From an uncultured Acidobacteriia bacterium (GTDB lineage: Bacteria; Acidobacteriota; Terriglobia; Bryobacterales; Bryobacteraceae), in NCBI GenBank assembly GCA_903881085.1, contig CAIRSA010000321.1, positions 1 to 53,197 on the forward strand: a stretch of 53,197 nucleotides of DNA. Direction: 5' to 3'. The notes under the pieces were generated by a model, which was given only the letters and a program-made list of their open reading frames with translations, was not told the origin of the DNA and searched no databases. Both the position numbers and the translations under genes were made by a program. Below are positions 1 through 9,848 of the stretch, in pieces. Positions within the stretch are counted from its first letter, which is position 1; each line of letters starts with the position of its first letter.

Positions 1-37
1 CTCTGGATCTCTGCTCTACCAACTGAGCCACCACCAC
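1..37 (-). tRNA. Partial tRNA-like 5' half, cut by the window edge
   Basis: Read on the minus strand, positions 28-13 give a canonical D arm (GCTCAGTTGGTAGAGC), preceded by a plausible 7-nt acceptor strand and a T at tRNA position 8, which would put the 5' end near 37. The anticodon arm is only partly inside the window. With standard numbering, position 33 would be C instead of the invariant U, so I do not assign an anticodon. It could be a true tRNA with slightly different loop sizes, or a decayed copy. The 3' half lies outside the window. Confidence 0.45.
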
Positions 38-285
38 TGCCCATCTATATGCTATCTATATGTTAAAATGATCCTAGCTTTTGAAGAGCCTTAATAATAG
101 TTGTAATACTAGTTCGTTAGCATGATAAAAAAGCGCCATTTCATCTATTTTAGGCGCAGTTTGTTGGATGTACTTAATCAGACACCTGCTGAGGCTAAAA
201 CTAGGTCACCCTTATCCAGCCCCCTCTTAGCTTTAAAAATAGTACATATTCCTTCTAACTTAACCTTCTTCACTATGCGTAAACA
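38..285. other. AT-rich gene-free spacer
   Basis: This stretch is clearly richer in A and T than anything else in the window and has no reading frame with protein-like composition. It lies between the tRNA-like sequence and the remnant of a protein-coding gene. Near the tRNA, ATCTATATG is repeated at 43-51 and 54-62. The sharp change in composition near 285 suggests an insertion or deletion junction, or an assembly join. Confidence 0.5.
127..157 (-). terminator. Possible intrinsic terminator, minus strand
   Basis: On the minus strand GCGCC (157-153) can pair with GGCGC (137-133), followed at once by six T residues (132-127). The stem is only five base pairs and the loop is about 15 nt, so this is weak. 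It would stop minus-strand transcription before the tRNA-like sequence. Confidence 0.25.
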
Positions 286-611
286 GAAAACCTGGCAGAT
301 TACTGGTCTCCAAGGACGGAGGCATTCAGCCACGCTTTCGCAAAGATGGTACGGAACTGGTGTATCTTGCGGCAGATGGCAAGCTGATTTCGGTTCCCAT
401 CAAATTTACAGCCTCCCAACCGGAGTTGGGAGCCCCAAAGGAACTCTTCCAGACTGCGCTCAGAGGGGAGTCGACCATCACGCACTTTAGCATGCTCCCC
501 GACGGCCGGGGTTTCCTGTTGACGACAGGCTTGAACAAGGAGGAATTAGGCCCGCCGCAACCGCTTAAAGTCTTCATCAACTGGAAGAACCTGCTGAACC
601 ACACACACTAA
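286..611 (+). pseudogene. 3' remnant of a PD40/WD40-like beta-propeller gene, probably a Ser/Thr kinase
   Basis: The frame ending at 611 reads like the last blade and tail of the acidobacterial Ser/Thr protein kinase or TolB-type propeller family: SKDGGIQPRFRKDGTELVYL, then ADGKLISVPI, then DGRGFLL, and a closing VFINWKNLL. The tail of that family typically reads as 'RFLI...ITVVLNW..'. The preceding residues KTWQIT are in another frame (about 288-305), so there is a frameshift near 303-309, and the kinase and remaining blades are absent. The coding signal stops at the AT-rich boundary near 285. I infer a decayed, truncated gene. Family membership is from memory of the motif pattern. Confidence 0.55.
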
Positions 612-637
612 TTGCGATAAAGTATTGACGTAACCCA

Positions 638-2155
638 ATGTCTACCCCAAAACTGAACCGCCGCGAACTGCTGGCCGCCATGGGAGCGTCCATCGGCGCC
701 GCCCAAGCGCAAACCAAGCGCCGCCGCAACGTCATCTTCATCCTCAGCGACGACCACCGTTACGACGCCATGGGCTTCCTCAAAGCCCAGCCTTGGCTCA
801 AGACCCCGCAGATGGACCGCCTCGCCCACGAGGGCATCCACTTCAAGAACGCTTTCGTCACCACGGCGCTATGCAGCCCCAGCCGCGCGTCCATCCTGAC
901 CGGCGTCTACGCGCACCGCCATCGAATCGTCGACAACAACACCGCCATCCCCAAAGGCACCGTCTTCTTCCCTTCCTACATGCAGAAGGCCGGCTACAAG
1001 ACCGGCTTCTTCGGCAAGTGGCATATGGGCGCCGAAGGCGACGACCCCAAGCCCGGGTTCGATCAATGGGTGAGCTTCCGCGGCCAAGGCACGTACCTGC
1101 CTAACCCGAACGGACTCAACGTCAACGGCACAAAAGTGAAACAGAAGGGTTACATCACCGACGAGTTGACCGACTACGCGCTCGACTGGCTCAAGACCAT
1201 CCCCAAAGACCAGCCCTACTTCCTCTACCTTTCGCATAAGGCTGTGCACGCCGAATTTACGCCTGCTGAACGACACAAGGGCATGTATGCGATGGAGGAA
1301 TTCAAGTACCCGCCAACCATGGCCGAAAGCGGCGAGATGGCCCAGCACCGCCCCATGTGGGTGCAGAATCAGCGCAACTCCTGGCACGGCGTCGACTACC
1401 CATATCACTCCACGCTCGACATCGCCGATTACTTTAAGAAATACGCGGAAACCCTGATGGCCGTTGATGAAAGCATCGGTCGCGTGCTCGACGAACTGAA
1501 GCGCCGCGGCGAGCTCGATTCCACGCTTGTCATGTACATGGGCGACAACGGCTTCGCCTTCGGCGAGCACGGCCTGATCGACAAGCGCACGGCCTACGAA
1601 GAATCCATGCGGGTCCCCATGCTCGCCCGCTGCCCCGAAATCTTCAAAGGCGGACAGACGCTCACACAAGTCGTCGCCGGACTCGACATCATGCCGACGT
1701 GCCTGGAAGCCGCCGGCGCCGAGATCCCTGCCGGACTCGATGGCCGCAGCTGGCTCTCGCTCGCCCAAGGCAAGTCCACCGAATGGCGCGGCGAGCTGAT
1801 GTACGAATACTACTGGGAGCGCAACTTCCCGCAGACGCCGACCATGCACGCGCTGCGCGGCGACCGCTACAAGTTCATCCGCTATCAGGGCATCTGGGAT
1901 ACCGACGAGCTTTACGACCTGCAGGAAGACCCAACCGAAAGCCGCAACCTGATCTTCAGCGAAAAGCACCAGGCCACCATCAAACAGATGCGCAACCACC
2001 TGTTCGATATTTTGGAAAAGACCGACGGCATGAACATCCCGCTGCAACGCGACAACGGCGGCCAGAACACGCTGCGCAATCCGAATAAGGGCAAGGCAGC
2101 GGACTTCCCGGAAGAGTTCAAGAAGCCGCCGGTGAAGCGGCCGAACCAGCAGTGA
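638..2155 (+). CDS. Sulfatase, arylsulfatase/choline-sulfatase superfamily, exported
   Basis: A 505-residue enzyme expected to hydrolyse sulfate esters of sugars or other organics outside the cytoplasm. A twin-arginine-like start (NRRELLAAMG) precedes the catalytic domain. Metal-binding Asp residues are in SDDH (about 37-40). The signature CSPSR is at 79-83, where Cys79 would be converted to formylglycine. GKWHMG near 127 and GDNGFAFGEHG near 303-313 supply further metal and substrate contacts. Length is normal for the family. The C-terminal tail is lysine- and proline-rich and is partly repeated downstream at 2865-2924. No strong ribosome site precedes the ATG. The substrate cannot be told from sequence; acidic polysaccharide is possible given the lyase locus near the other end of the window. 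Confidence 0.92.
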   Translation: MSTPKLNRRELLAAMGASIGAAQAQTKRRRNVIFILSDDHRYDAMGFLKAQPWLKTPQMDRLAHEGIHFKNAFVTTALCSPSRASILTGVYAHRHRIVDNNTAIPKGTVFFPSYMQKAGYKTGFFGKWHMGAEGDDPKPGFDQWVSFRGQGTYLPNPNGLNVNGTKVKQKGYITDELTDYALDWLKTIPKDQPYFLYLSHKAVHAEFTPAERHKGMYAMEEFKYPPTMAESGEMAQHRPMWVQNQRNSWHGVDYPYHSTLDIADYFKKYAETLMAVDESIGRVLDELKRRGELDSTLVMYMGDNGFAFGEHGLIDKRTAYEESMRVPMLARCPEIFKGGQTLTQVVAGLDIMPTCLEAAGAEIPAGLDGRSWLSLAQGKSTEWRGELMYEYYWERNFPQTPTMHALRGDRYKFIRYQGIWDTDELYDLQEDPTESRNLIFSEKHQATIKQMRNHLFDILEKTDGMNIPLQRDNGGQNTLRNPNKGKAADFPEEFKKPPVKRPNQQ

Positions 2156-2172
2156 AAGGTGTGACAAATTAG

Positions 2173-2255
2173 AATGTGGACAGGCGAATCGCCTGTCCTA
2201 CCCACGGACAGCCAATGTTTTCAGGGGTAGGACCGGCGATTCGCCGGTCCAATTT
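2173..2255. repeat. Inverted pair of palindromic repeat units
   Basis: Two near-perfect 21-nt palindromes lie between the sulfatase and hicB: GGACAGGCGAATCGCCTGTCC (2178-2198) and GGACCGGCGATTCGCCGGTCC (2230-2250). Each belongs to a 26-nt unit of form GGTAGGACNGGCGATTCGCC plus NGTCCA; the first copy is inverted relative to the second. The arms differ by one base pair (A-T against C-G), and both partners changed together. A third copy is at 9797-9817. No T run follows, so terminator function is unlikely. Confidence 0.75.
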
Positions 2256-2400
2256 GCGGTCTAACCGATTCCTTCACACGTTCTAAGGGAGCTGTTTCTG
2301 AATTCCAGCCTGGATCTATAAAGAGGCCTGAGATTATGCCTCTGTCCAAGCAAATACCCGAAGCGATGAAACAATCCTCCTCGCACATGATTGTGCGATC

Positions 2401-2847
2401 ATGAAATTCAACATGACTACGCTCGCCTATCCGGCAACCTTCAAACGCGATGAAGACAACCGCGTCGTTGTCAGCTTCCCTGACTTCCCAACCGCCCGCA
2501 CAGACGGCGCAGACCCAACCGAATCGGCTGCCGAGGCCGCCGATTGCCTCGCAAGCGCCATCGCCTTCGCGATGAGCGACAAGACGGAAATCCCCAAACC
2601 CTCCCCGGCCAAACGAGGACAAAAGCTGATCCCAGTCCCGCTCTGGATCTCTGGAAAACTGGCACTTTACTGGGCAATTCGCGACGCCCGCATCTCGCAA
2701 TCAGAGCTGGCCCGGCGCTTGTGCGTTCGCGAAACCGAAGTGCGCCGCATGCTCAATCCAAACCACGAATCGCGCCAGGAAAAGATCCATGCCGCCCTGG
2801 CGATCCTCGGAAAGCAAGTCATCCTGACATACTGCGATGCGGCTTGA
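2401..2847 (+). CDS. hicB: HicB-family antitoxin-like protein, no hicA next to it
   Basis: A 148-residue protein with the HicB layout. The N-terminal half is the degraded RNase-H-like fold (YPATFKRDEDNRVVVSFPDF, then an Ala/Glu-rich helix about residues 40-60). The C-terminal half is a helix-turn-helix (SQSELARRLCVRETEVRRML, about 100-119). In classical pairs HicB neutralises the mRNA interferase HicA and represses its own operon. No HicA-like dsRBD-type frame is visible upstream. A short frame ending TGA at 2402-2404 overlaps the start codon, but its residues do not resemble HicA. A second Met at 2413 is an alternative start. It may be an orphan or a remnant of a broken pair. The stop overlaps the ATG of the next small frame (TGATG). 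Confidence 0.8.
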   Translation: MKFNMTTLAYPATFKRDEDNRVVVSFPDFPTARTDGADPTESAAEAADCLASAIAFAMSDKTEIPKPSPAKRGQKLIPVPLWISGKLALYWAIRDARISQSELARRLCVRETEVRRMLNPNHESRQEKIHAALAILGKQVILTYCDAA

Positions 2848-3017
2848 TGCCCGACAATGAGAAGGCCGCCGAATTCCCGGACGAGTCCAAGCAGCCACAA
2901 CTGAAGCGCGCGAGCCAACAGCAATCGGACATTCGCCGGCATCAAGCCAGCGAGACGGGCGCACTTTCGATAGCATGTTCGGAGCGCATCTTTGGTCCGA
3001 AAGCCAAAGTGTCGTGA
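2847..3017 (+). pseudogene. 56-residue frame whose start duplicates the sulfatase C-terminus
   Basis: This short frame opens with an ATG overlapping the hicB stop. Its residues 6-25 (KAAEFPDESKQPQLKRASQQ) match the sulfatase tail (KAADFPEEFKKPPVKRPNQQ) at 12 of 20 positions, and the DNA matches at 46 of 60 bases by eye. After that point the frame is unlike anything I recognise. I infer it is the 3' scar of a second, lost sulfatase gene, with hicB now sitting between the intact copy and the scar. It could instead be translated by coupling to hicB, but nothing suggests a function. Confidence 0.55.
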
Positions 3018-3301
3018 CAAGAATTCGTATCATCCCGGCACGAAGAGCAACGCCCAATGAACGGCAGCAGTACATCGAGGGACTATGAACACCCAGCAAT
3101 TCAGCGAAGACGACATCACCCAGATCTTTCCGTTAGCCGACCTCGGCCTCGGTCATTGACCCACGCTGCAATTTGGCCCCCTGAGATAAGCGCCTCAGTG
3201 ATTGCCTGGCAAGATGTCTACGCAGCGCATCTTCCAAAACATGTAGATTGCTTGCCGCCATGGAATCTCTATGCTTATCCTACGACGTCTGCTCGCTCCG
3301 C
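3018..3301. other. Gap with one weak 24-residue ORF (3085-3159, +)
   Basis: No recognisable gene. One short frame, ATG at 3085 to TGA at 3159, is preceded by a good ribosome-site match (GAGGGA, 2 nt upstream, so rather close) and begins MNTQQFSEDDITQIFPLADL. It could be a broken gene start or chance. Longer frames across this gap have non-protein composition. No hairpin with a T run is visible downstream of the receptor that ends at 3302. Confidence 0.25.
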
Positions 3302-6300
3302 TCAAAACAGCAACTTCAGCGCGAACTGAATCTGGCGCGCGGTATTCGCCTGCCCCGAAATCACCCCGAACGACGCCCCCGACACCACCAGATTTGGCGC
3401 GCTGAAGACCACCTGATTCAGCGCATTAAAGGCCTCTGCGCGGAACTGTACGCTCAGCCGCTCGCGCACGCGGAAACTCTTGAACAACGACAAATCGATA
3501 TTCTGATTTCCAGGCGCGCGCACATCGGGCAGCGTGCGCGAGGTGTTCCCGAAAGTAAACGGCGCGGGCAGCGTGAAGACTTTCGCGTTCAGATATCCAT
3601 TCAGCCGCTGCGAAACAGGCCCATCCAGCGCGGCGCTCTGCCCGGTATTGTTGGGGCGCAACACGGTGCTGCCGGAATTCGAAGTATTCGCGGTAGTCGG
3701 AGAAAGAGGAAAACCGGTCTGGTTAATGGCAATTCCATTCATTGCCCAACCGCCCAACAGCGCGTCAACCCACGCATTCATGTGAGCACCGAACTGCTTC
3801 CCGCGCCCGACTGGCAACGTGTACACTCCGGCGATGGAAATCCGCCGCGATATGTCGTTTGAAGAGATCGAACGGTCATCGCTCCGATCATAAATATTCT
3901 GAATGCCGCCGGTATTGTTACCGACATTCGAAATGATGGAGTAGTTATCGATCAGCTTCTGTCCCGTGAACGACAGCAGCGCGCTCAGGCCATTGCTGAA
4001 CCGTTTGTCCACCTTAAGTTGAAACGCGTGGTACAGCGTGTAGCCGCCGGTGATGTAAGAAGCCTGCAGCCCGGTGAATTGCGGATATGGCGCCAACAGA
4101 AAACTTTGCGGCACCTGAGCTGCGGCTAGCGGACCAGTCGTAATCAGACCAAAGAACGGGTTCGGTACGTTCTGCTGAATCTTGGTCCCGAGCTGGAGCG
4201 CTTGCGGCGAAAGCTGGTTAAGATTGAAATCGTTCTCGCCAGCCGAATTCAAATGCACGCCGTGGCTGCCCACGTATGACGCGTCTACAAGGATGTTGAA
4301 TGGCAACTGCCGCTGGACGCCGAAGTTCCAACTTTGGGTATACGGCATGTGATTGTCGCCCGTGATCGGCGTTTCAAAGGTCGCGCCCACACCAGAGAGC
4401 AAGCCTTGCGAACTTCCCACGATTGGGTTCAGGCCGGTCGGAAATGGATTGTTAATATACACCGAAGGCGTCAGATTATTGGGGCTCCCCGCGTAAGTGG
4501 TGGAACTGCTGAAGCCCTGATTGCCGATCGTTGCGCCTGCAGACCGCAGCGACGGCGCGAAGAAGATTCCATACCCTCCGCGGACCACGGTGTTCCGCAT
4601 GGGCTGATACGCAAAGCCGAAGCGAGGCGCAAAGTCGGTCCACACCGGATCGTATTGCCGGCGGCTTGCCCCGCCCACGCCGGCGAACTGCAAACCGCCC
4701 TTCAGATTCGGCAGCCCCGCAGGTCCGGCCAGCGGTGACGCGATGCCCTGATTAAACGTCTCCATGGCGTTGTAGCGCTCGGTGCGCGGAAGATCGTAGT
4801 CCCAGCGCAGGCCCAGATTCAAAGTCAGCTTGCTTGTGATGCGCCAATCGTCTTGTATGTAATAGCCGTTGTATTCGCTCTTCGTCGCCGCGTTCTTCGA
4901 ATTGATGAGCATAGAACCACTGCCCACGCCCAGCAGGAAGGTAGCGAAGGCGTTGCCCGCAGTTGCACTCGCGGCATTCGGATTCGGCCCTTGCGTAAGC
5001 GCGGCGGCGAAGCTGAAATTCCCGGTGGACGAACCGGCTTCGGTGTCATTCACCAGCAGCAACCGGAACTCCGCGCCGAACTTGACGATGTGGCCACCTG
5101 CCACTTTCGTGTTATTCAGGCTGAACAGATTGGTCTCGAAGGCGGCGCGTTTCCATTGCCCTTGGCCCGCGTTGCCCAGAGTCACATAATTCGCCACGGC
5201 GATGCCGGGGAACAGTAGATGATCGGCGTTCTTTGCCAAATAGGAAGGAAAGCCGAGTTGCGTCGGGTCGAAGCCATCGCTGATGGTGGTCCAGTTCAGC
5301 AACACGCGCGAAAAACCGTATCGAAAATCCATCAAAAAAGTTGGCGTCTTAGTAAGTGTGTAATCGAACGCCGCCGAAGTAGTAACCTGCGGCTGCGAGT
5401 TTGTCCCCTCTGCGACTAACTGCGCAGCAGGGAAGAATTTGTTCGCCGGCTGCTCCAGAGTCTTATACGCGAAGCGGAAGAAGAAGCGGTTGCGCTCGTT
5501 GATGTTCTCATCGAACTTAGTGTCGATCTGATTGGAGTTGACAACGGTGGCGCCGGAAAGGAAAAAGTTGTTTGCCCCCGATACGGTGCCAAGCCTCGTA
5601 ATCGGATCGGGAAAGTATTTGGCGATGTTGGCCGAAACCGGATTGATCCTGCTGGCCGGAATCACGTTGCCTGGGAATACAGAACGTACGTAGCCCGTGC
5701 CCTGCGCAACGGTCGTAGTGGGGTCGAAAATCGTGACCGATGCACCGGCTGCATTTTTCGTCGCCGAAAAGTCGCCTACCTTTTGCAGCAGGCTGGGAAC
5801 GGTCGAGCTCGCCGTGGTTGCCGTGGATTGGCGCAGACTTTCATAGCCGACGAAGAAGAAAGTCTTGTTGCGGCCATTATAGATTTTCGGAACTACTACG
5901 GGGCCGCCAAGCGATCCGCCAAACTGATTGCGCTTGAAATTCGCGAGCGGAGTGCCGTTGCGATTGGCGAAGAAGCCGTTTGCATCGAGCGCGGTATTGC
6001 GCAGAAATTCGAATGCGGATCCATGCAGGGAGTTAGTACCGGACTTGTAGATCAGATTGACGATGCCGCTTCCTGACCGCCCGTATTCGGCTGAATACAT
6101 ATTGGTCTGCACTTTGAACTCCTGCACGGCGTCAACCGACGGAAATACAGCGAAGCCCTGAATCGGATTCACCAGCGGCGGCGAAGAAGAGATGCCGTCG
6201 ACAAGAACATCGGTGCTGCCGGGCCTGCCACCATTCATCGAAATATTGCTGCTGTTATAGGCGTTGCCCACACTGCCCTGCACGCCTGGCGCAAGAAACG

Positions 6301-6760
6301 CCAGGGCATATGGATTCCGCTGATTCAGCGGCAGGTCGATAATCATGTGATTGTCAATCACCGCGCCCATCGAAGGCGTTGTTTCGATCTGCGCCGCGTC
6401 GGCAGTGATGCTGACGGTTTCAGTCGACGCTCCGACTTGCATGGCGATGGTGATATTCGCCGTCTGATTCACTTCCAGCAGAATGCCAGTGCGTTGCTCT
6501 CTTTTGAAACCGCCGGCCTCGATGCTTACCGAATAGGGACCGGCAGCCAGCGACGGTGCAACAAAGCGTCCGCCCGAATCCGTCGTGAGATGTAGGGACA
6601 CGTTCGTCGCGGTGTTCACGATTTCAACTTTCGCGTTCGGAACGACAGCACCGCTGGGATCCTGGACGGTGCCTTCAAGAGCAGCCGTAATACCTTGTGG
6701 CCAGGCATTGACGGAGAACAGCGCGGTCATGAGGATTGCGGCGAGGCAAGAAAATCGCAT
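3302..6760 (-). CDS. Oar-like TonB-dependent outer-membrane receptor with CarboxypepD_reg domain
   Basis: A 1152-residue outer-membrane protein. Order: signal peptide (1-22), carboxypeptidase-regulatory-like Ig fold (about 25-110; EGTVQDPSGAVVPNAKV, then YSVSIEAGGF), plug domain (about 120-240), then a 22-strand-type beta-barrel. The protein ends in an aromatic residue (ALKLLF), as barrel proteins do for BAM recognition. GGGAG lies 8 nt before the ATG and fixes the start. Oar-like receptors are multiplied in Acidobacteriota and are thought to import oligosaccharides or peptides; the ligand is unknown here. It is followed, in divergent order relative to hicB, by no partner gene. The AsmA gene upstream on the same strand ends 63 bp before this start and may be cotranscribed. 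Confidence 0.9.
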   Translation of the reverse strand: MRFSCLAAILMTALFSVNAWPQGITAALEGTVQDPSGAVVPNAKVEIVNTATNVSLHLTTDSGGRFVAPSLAAGPYSVSIEAGGFKREQRTGILLEVNQTANITIAMQVGASTETVSITADAAQIETTPSMGAVIDNHMIIDLPLNQRNPYALAFLAPGVQGSVGNAYNSSNISMNGGRPGSTDVLVDGISSSPPLVNPIQGFAVFPSVDAVQEFKVQTNMYSAEYGRSGSGIVNLIYKSGTNSLHGSAFEFLRNTALDANGFFANRNGTPLANFKRNQFGGSLGGPVVVPKIYNGRNKTFFFVGYESLRQSTATTASSTVPSLLQKVGDFSATKNAAGASVTIFDPTTTVAQGTGYVRSVFPGNVIPASRINPVSANIAKYFPDPITRLGTVSGANNFFLSGATVVNSNQIDTKFDENINERNRFFFRFAYKTLEQPANKFFPAAQLVAEGTNSQPQVTTSAAFDYTLTKTPTFLMDFRYGFSRVLLNWTTISDGFDPTQLGFPSYLAKNADHLLFPGIAVANYVTLGNAGQGQWKRAAFETNLFSLNNTKVAGGHIVKFGAEFRLLLVNDTEAGSSTGNFSFAAALTQGPNPNAASATAGNAFATFLLGVGSGSMLINSKNAATKSEYNGYYIQDDWRITSKLTLNLGLRWDYDLPRTERYNAMETFNQGIASPLAGPAGLPNLKGGLQFAGVGGASRRQYDPVWTDFAPRFGFAYQPMRNTVVRGGYGIFFAPSLRSAGATIGNQGFSSSTTYAGSPNNLTPSVYINNPFPTGLNPIVGSSQGLLSGVGATFETPITGDNHMPYTQSWNFGVQRQLPFNILVDASYVGSHGVHLNSAGENDFNLNQLSPQALQLGTKIQQNVPNPFFGLITTGPLAAAQVPQSFLLAPYPQFTGLQASYITGGYTLYHAFQLKVDKRFSNGLSALLSFTGQKLIDNYSIISNVGNNTGGIQNIYDRSDDRSISSNDISRRISIAGVYTLPVGRGKQFGAHMNAWVDALLGGWAMNGIAINQTGFPLSPTTANTSNSGSTVLRPNNTGQSAALDGPVSQRLNGYLNAKVFTLPAPFTFGNTSRTLPDVRAPGNQNIDLSLFKSFRVRERLSVQFRAEAFNALNQVVFSAPNLVVSGASFGVISGQANTARQIQFALKLLF

Positions 6761-6823
6761 GTTTCAAACTCCCTGGTTTGTGATGCTCCGATTCTATACC
6801 ATCCCGCGCACGGCATCCCCGCT

Positions 6824-8929
6824 CTACTTCGCCGGCTTCTTCTTGAACATGTTCAAAATATCATTCACCGGCGCAACCTGCTGCTTAATCCCTTCCAGTT
6901 TCATCTTCGCCATTCGCACCGGATCGGGCGAAAACTTCGGATTCGCAAATGTGCCGGACACAATCGCAGGGATCACCAGTTCGCCCCTCGAATTCGAAAG
7001 CACGGTCTGCAGCAACCCGCCCACCTGCGATCCCCCAACCGCCTGGCTCGCGCCCTTCGCCAGCGTCGCCGTCACATTCATCTTTACAGATTGATCGGTC
7101 AACCCCAGCGTCCCTGCCGCAGCCAGCGTCGCGCCTTCAATCTCCAGCGCCAGATCATCGGTAGCCGCCACGCCGTTGACAATCTTGAACGTTCCGCCCA
7201 ACTTCAAAATGTTGGTGTAGTTCGAGGCCTGCTTCTGATACCCCACGAATTTCGCGATGGAAGAAAGTTCGTCCATCATGTGAACACCTGCCAGCTTGCC
7301 GTTTGCCAGTCCTAACTTCAGCGTGCCATTGAGCCCATGCGAAACATCCACGGCGGGAACAATCTTCAAGTCCGTCTCCGCCTCCAAAATCCCGGTCAAC
7401 ATATTCTTCATGGAACTCAACGCGTTCAACATCAGTCCCGCATCGACTTTCGTCACACCCGACTTCAGTGCGTATGTTGGTTTCTCACCGCTCGTGCTGA
7501 GCGTGACGCTTCCCGTGTGTGTGCCGCCATACAATTTTGCAATCAGCGGATCCAGTTTAATTGTCGTCCCTTCCAGATCGCACGTCGCACTGATGTCAGT
7601 CAGAACAAACTGATTCGCCGTCAGTTTCGCGATGGTCACCTTGCCGGCGCCACGCAATGGCGGAGCAGGCGCGGACTTTGCATTCGACTTTCCGCCTCCG
7701 GCTGCCGGAGCCACGAACAATGTCTCCAGTTCCAGGGTATCGATCTTATCGATGTCCAATGAAAAATCCAGCACTGGCTTGGCGAAATTATGCACGTTCA
7801 ACGCGCCCTTGGCGTGGCTCGATCCGATGCCTGCCTGCGCCAGTGCCAGCGTCAATTGATCGGGGGCGATTCGCACATCGGCCGATTGGATCTGCACCGG
7901 CTTGCTCAACTCCGGGAACTTCAGCGAAGCATCGCGCAGAGATGCCGTACCCGCATAAGTCAGCGCCTTCATCGGGCCCGACACTTTCACTTTCAATGTA
8001 ATCGTCCCGGTACCCGTCATGTCCTGCACGCGCGCCATCTGCAACAGACCGCTCAACTGCGCCGCATCGGTCTGAAAGCTGAACTGCGCATCCTCGCCTT
8101 TTACTTCGCCTGATCCAGTAATCTTCACGCCGCCCGCCTGAATCGTCGCCGAACTCAGCTTCATGTCGTCACCGCGCGAACGGAACGCCGCCTCGCCATT
8201 CAGCACCAGCGGCGGCAGCGCGCCTTTCGAAGTGCCCACAAACTGCCCCAGAATCGCCAGCGGCACTTCGTCGAACTTAAACTTCCCGTCGACATCCGTT
8301 CCTCCCGCCACGCCGCTCACCTGCAGCCCCAACCCGGCCTTCGCGTTGCCTTCCAGCGGCGCCTTCAACTCCGCGGTGTATGGCTTGCCCGGAGCAAAGT
8401 TGTTCACGGCGATATCGATGTGATCGTACGCAGCCTTGACTCCGCCCGGCCGCAAATCGGTGACGCTCAATTTCGCATCCTGAATGGTCAGCGACCGCAG
8501 CGCGATCGCCGCTCCGCCGCTACTGCTCGACGAATCGCCGCCCGACGCCAGTTCCGAGAAATTCCACTTACCATCCTTGCCGCGAATTAATTCCAACTGC
8601 GGCCGCGTGATATTTAGCGCGTCTACTTCCACCTGCTTTTTCAGCAGCGCCCCAACGTCCACCTTTACATCGAACTGCTTCGCCGACAGAAAAGGATTTG
8701 CCGATGCGAATTTCGGCGACTCCCCGATCGAAACATCCTCAATCCGGATCGCCAGCGGATACCACTTCAAACTCATCGCACCCAACTTGACCTGCCGGTG
8801 CAGCTTCTCTTCCAACACACCCTGAATCTTTGGACGGAATTGATTCACATCGACCATCATCAAAAGCAAAGCGCCAACCAGCGGCAGTCCTAACACCACA
8901 CTGCCCGCAATCATCCAAATCTTACGCAT
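6824..8929 (-). CDS. AsmA-family protein
   Basis: An AsmA-family protein of about 700 residues, known elsewhere for roles in outer-membrane biogenesis and phospholipid transport between membranes. One N-terminal membrane segment (MRKIWMIAGSVVLGLPLVGA) is followed by the diagnostic VDVNQFRPKIQGVLEEKLHR and LGAMSLKWYP segments, then a long beta-rich region with repeated LTI/LKV strands, and AsmA_2-like C-terminal features (LKLGLANGKLAGVHMMDELS). I prefer the Met at 8929; an in-frame ATG at 8950 adds seven residues, and the G-rich stretch between them fits a ribosome site for the internal start. It runs in the same direction as the receptor at 3302-6760, which may suggest envelope coordination. 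Confidence 0.85.
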   Translation of the reverse strand: MRKIWMIAGSVVLGLPLVGALLLMMVDVNQFRPKIQGVLEEKLHRQVKLGAMSLKWYPLAIRIEDVSIGESPKFASANPFLSAKQFDVKVDVGALLKKQVEVDALNITRPQLELIRGKDGKWNFSELASGGDSSSSSGGAAIALRSLTIQDAKLSVTDLRPGGVKAAYDHIDIAVNNFAPGKPYTAELKAPLEGNAKAGLGLQVSGVAGGTDVDGKFKFDEVPLAILGQFVGTSKGALPPLVLNGEAAFRSRGDDMKLSSATIQAGGVKITGSGEVKGEDAQFSFQTDAAQLSGLLQMARVQDMTGTGTITLKVKVSGPMKALTYAGTASLRDASLKFPELSKPVQIQSADVRIAPDQLTLALAQAGIGSSHAKGALNVHNFAKPVLDFSLDIDKIDTLELETLFVAPAAGGGKSNAKSAPAPPLRGAGKVTIAKLTANQFVLTDISATCDLEGTTIKLDPLIAKLYGGTHTGSVTLSTSGEKPTYALKSGVTKVDAGLMLNALSSMKNMLTGILEAETDLKIVPAVDVSHGLNGTLKLGLANGKLAGVHMMDELSSIAKFVGYQKQASNYTNILKLGGTFKIVNGVAATDDLALEIEGATLAAAGTLGLTDQSVKMNVTATLAKGASQAVGGSQVGGLLQTVLSNSRGELVIPAIVSGTFANPKFSPDPVRMAKMKLEGIKQQVAPVNDILNMFKKKPAK

Positions 8930-9028
8930 GAATTTGTTGCCATCCCCCATGCAACTTTAGCAGGCCGCCGATGGAACGCTCAACCCTCAGGCTGCTACAC
9001 TTGCTCTAAGACTCTTACTGGAGATCAG

Positions 9029-9826
<798 letters not shown>

Positions 9827-9848
9827 CTAACTAGTAAACCCGCCACAC

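Noticed and set aside
1..37. Assigning tRNA-Trp from a CCA triplet in the visible anticodon arm
   Set aside because: Placing CCA at 34-36 would leave too few bases between the D arm and the anticodon.
869..2167. Long open frame opposite the sulfatase gene
   Set aside because: It is the antisense shadow of a clear sulfatase with all catalytic motifs; its composition is Val/His-rich in the way GC-rich antisense frames are. The same applies to long antisense frames over 22014-22919, 24489-25448, 32775-33803 and 35738-36517.
2256..2404. Short frame ending at the hicB start as a possible HicA toxin
   Set aside because: It overlaps the hicB ATG as toxin genes often do, but its residues (for example PLSKQIPEAMKQSS) lack the HicA pattern with its catalytic His and Gly-x-His, and it has no good start.
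3057..3329. 90-residue frame before the first receptor
   Set aside because: Residue composition (many Arg, His, Pro, Ser) is not protein-like and it runs into the receptor's 3' end on the other strand.
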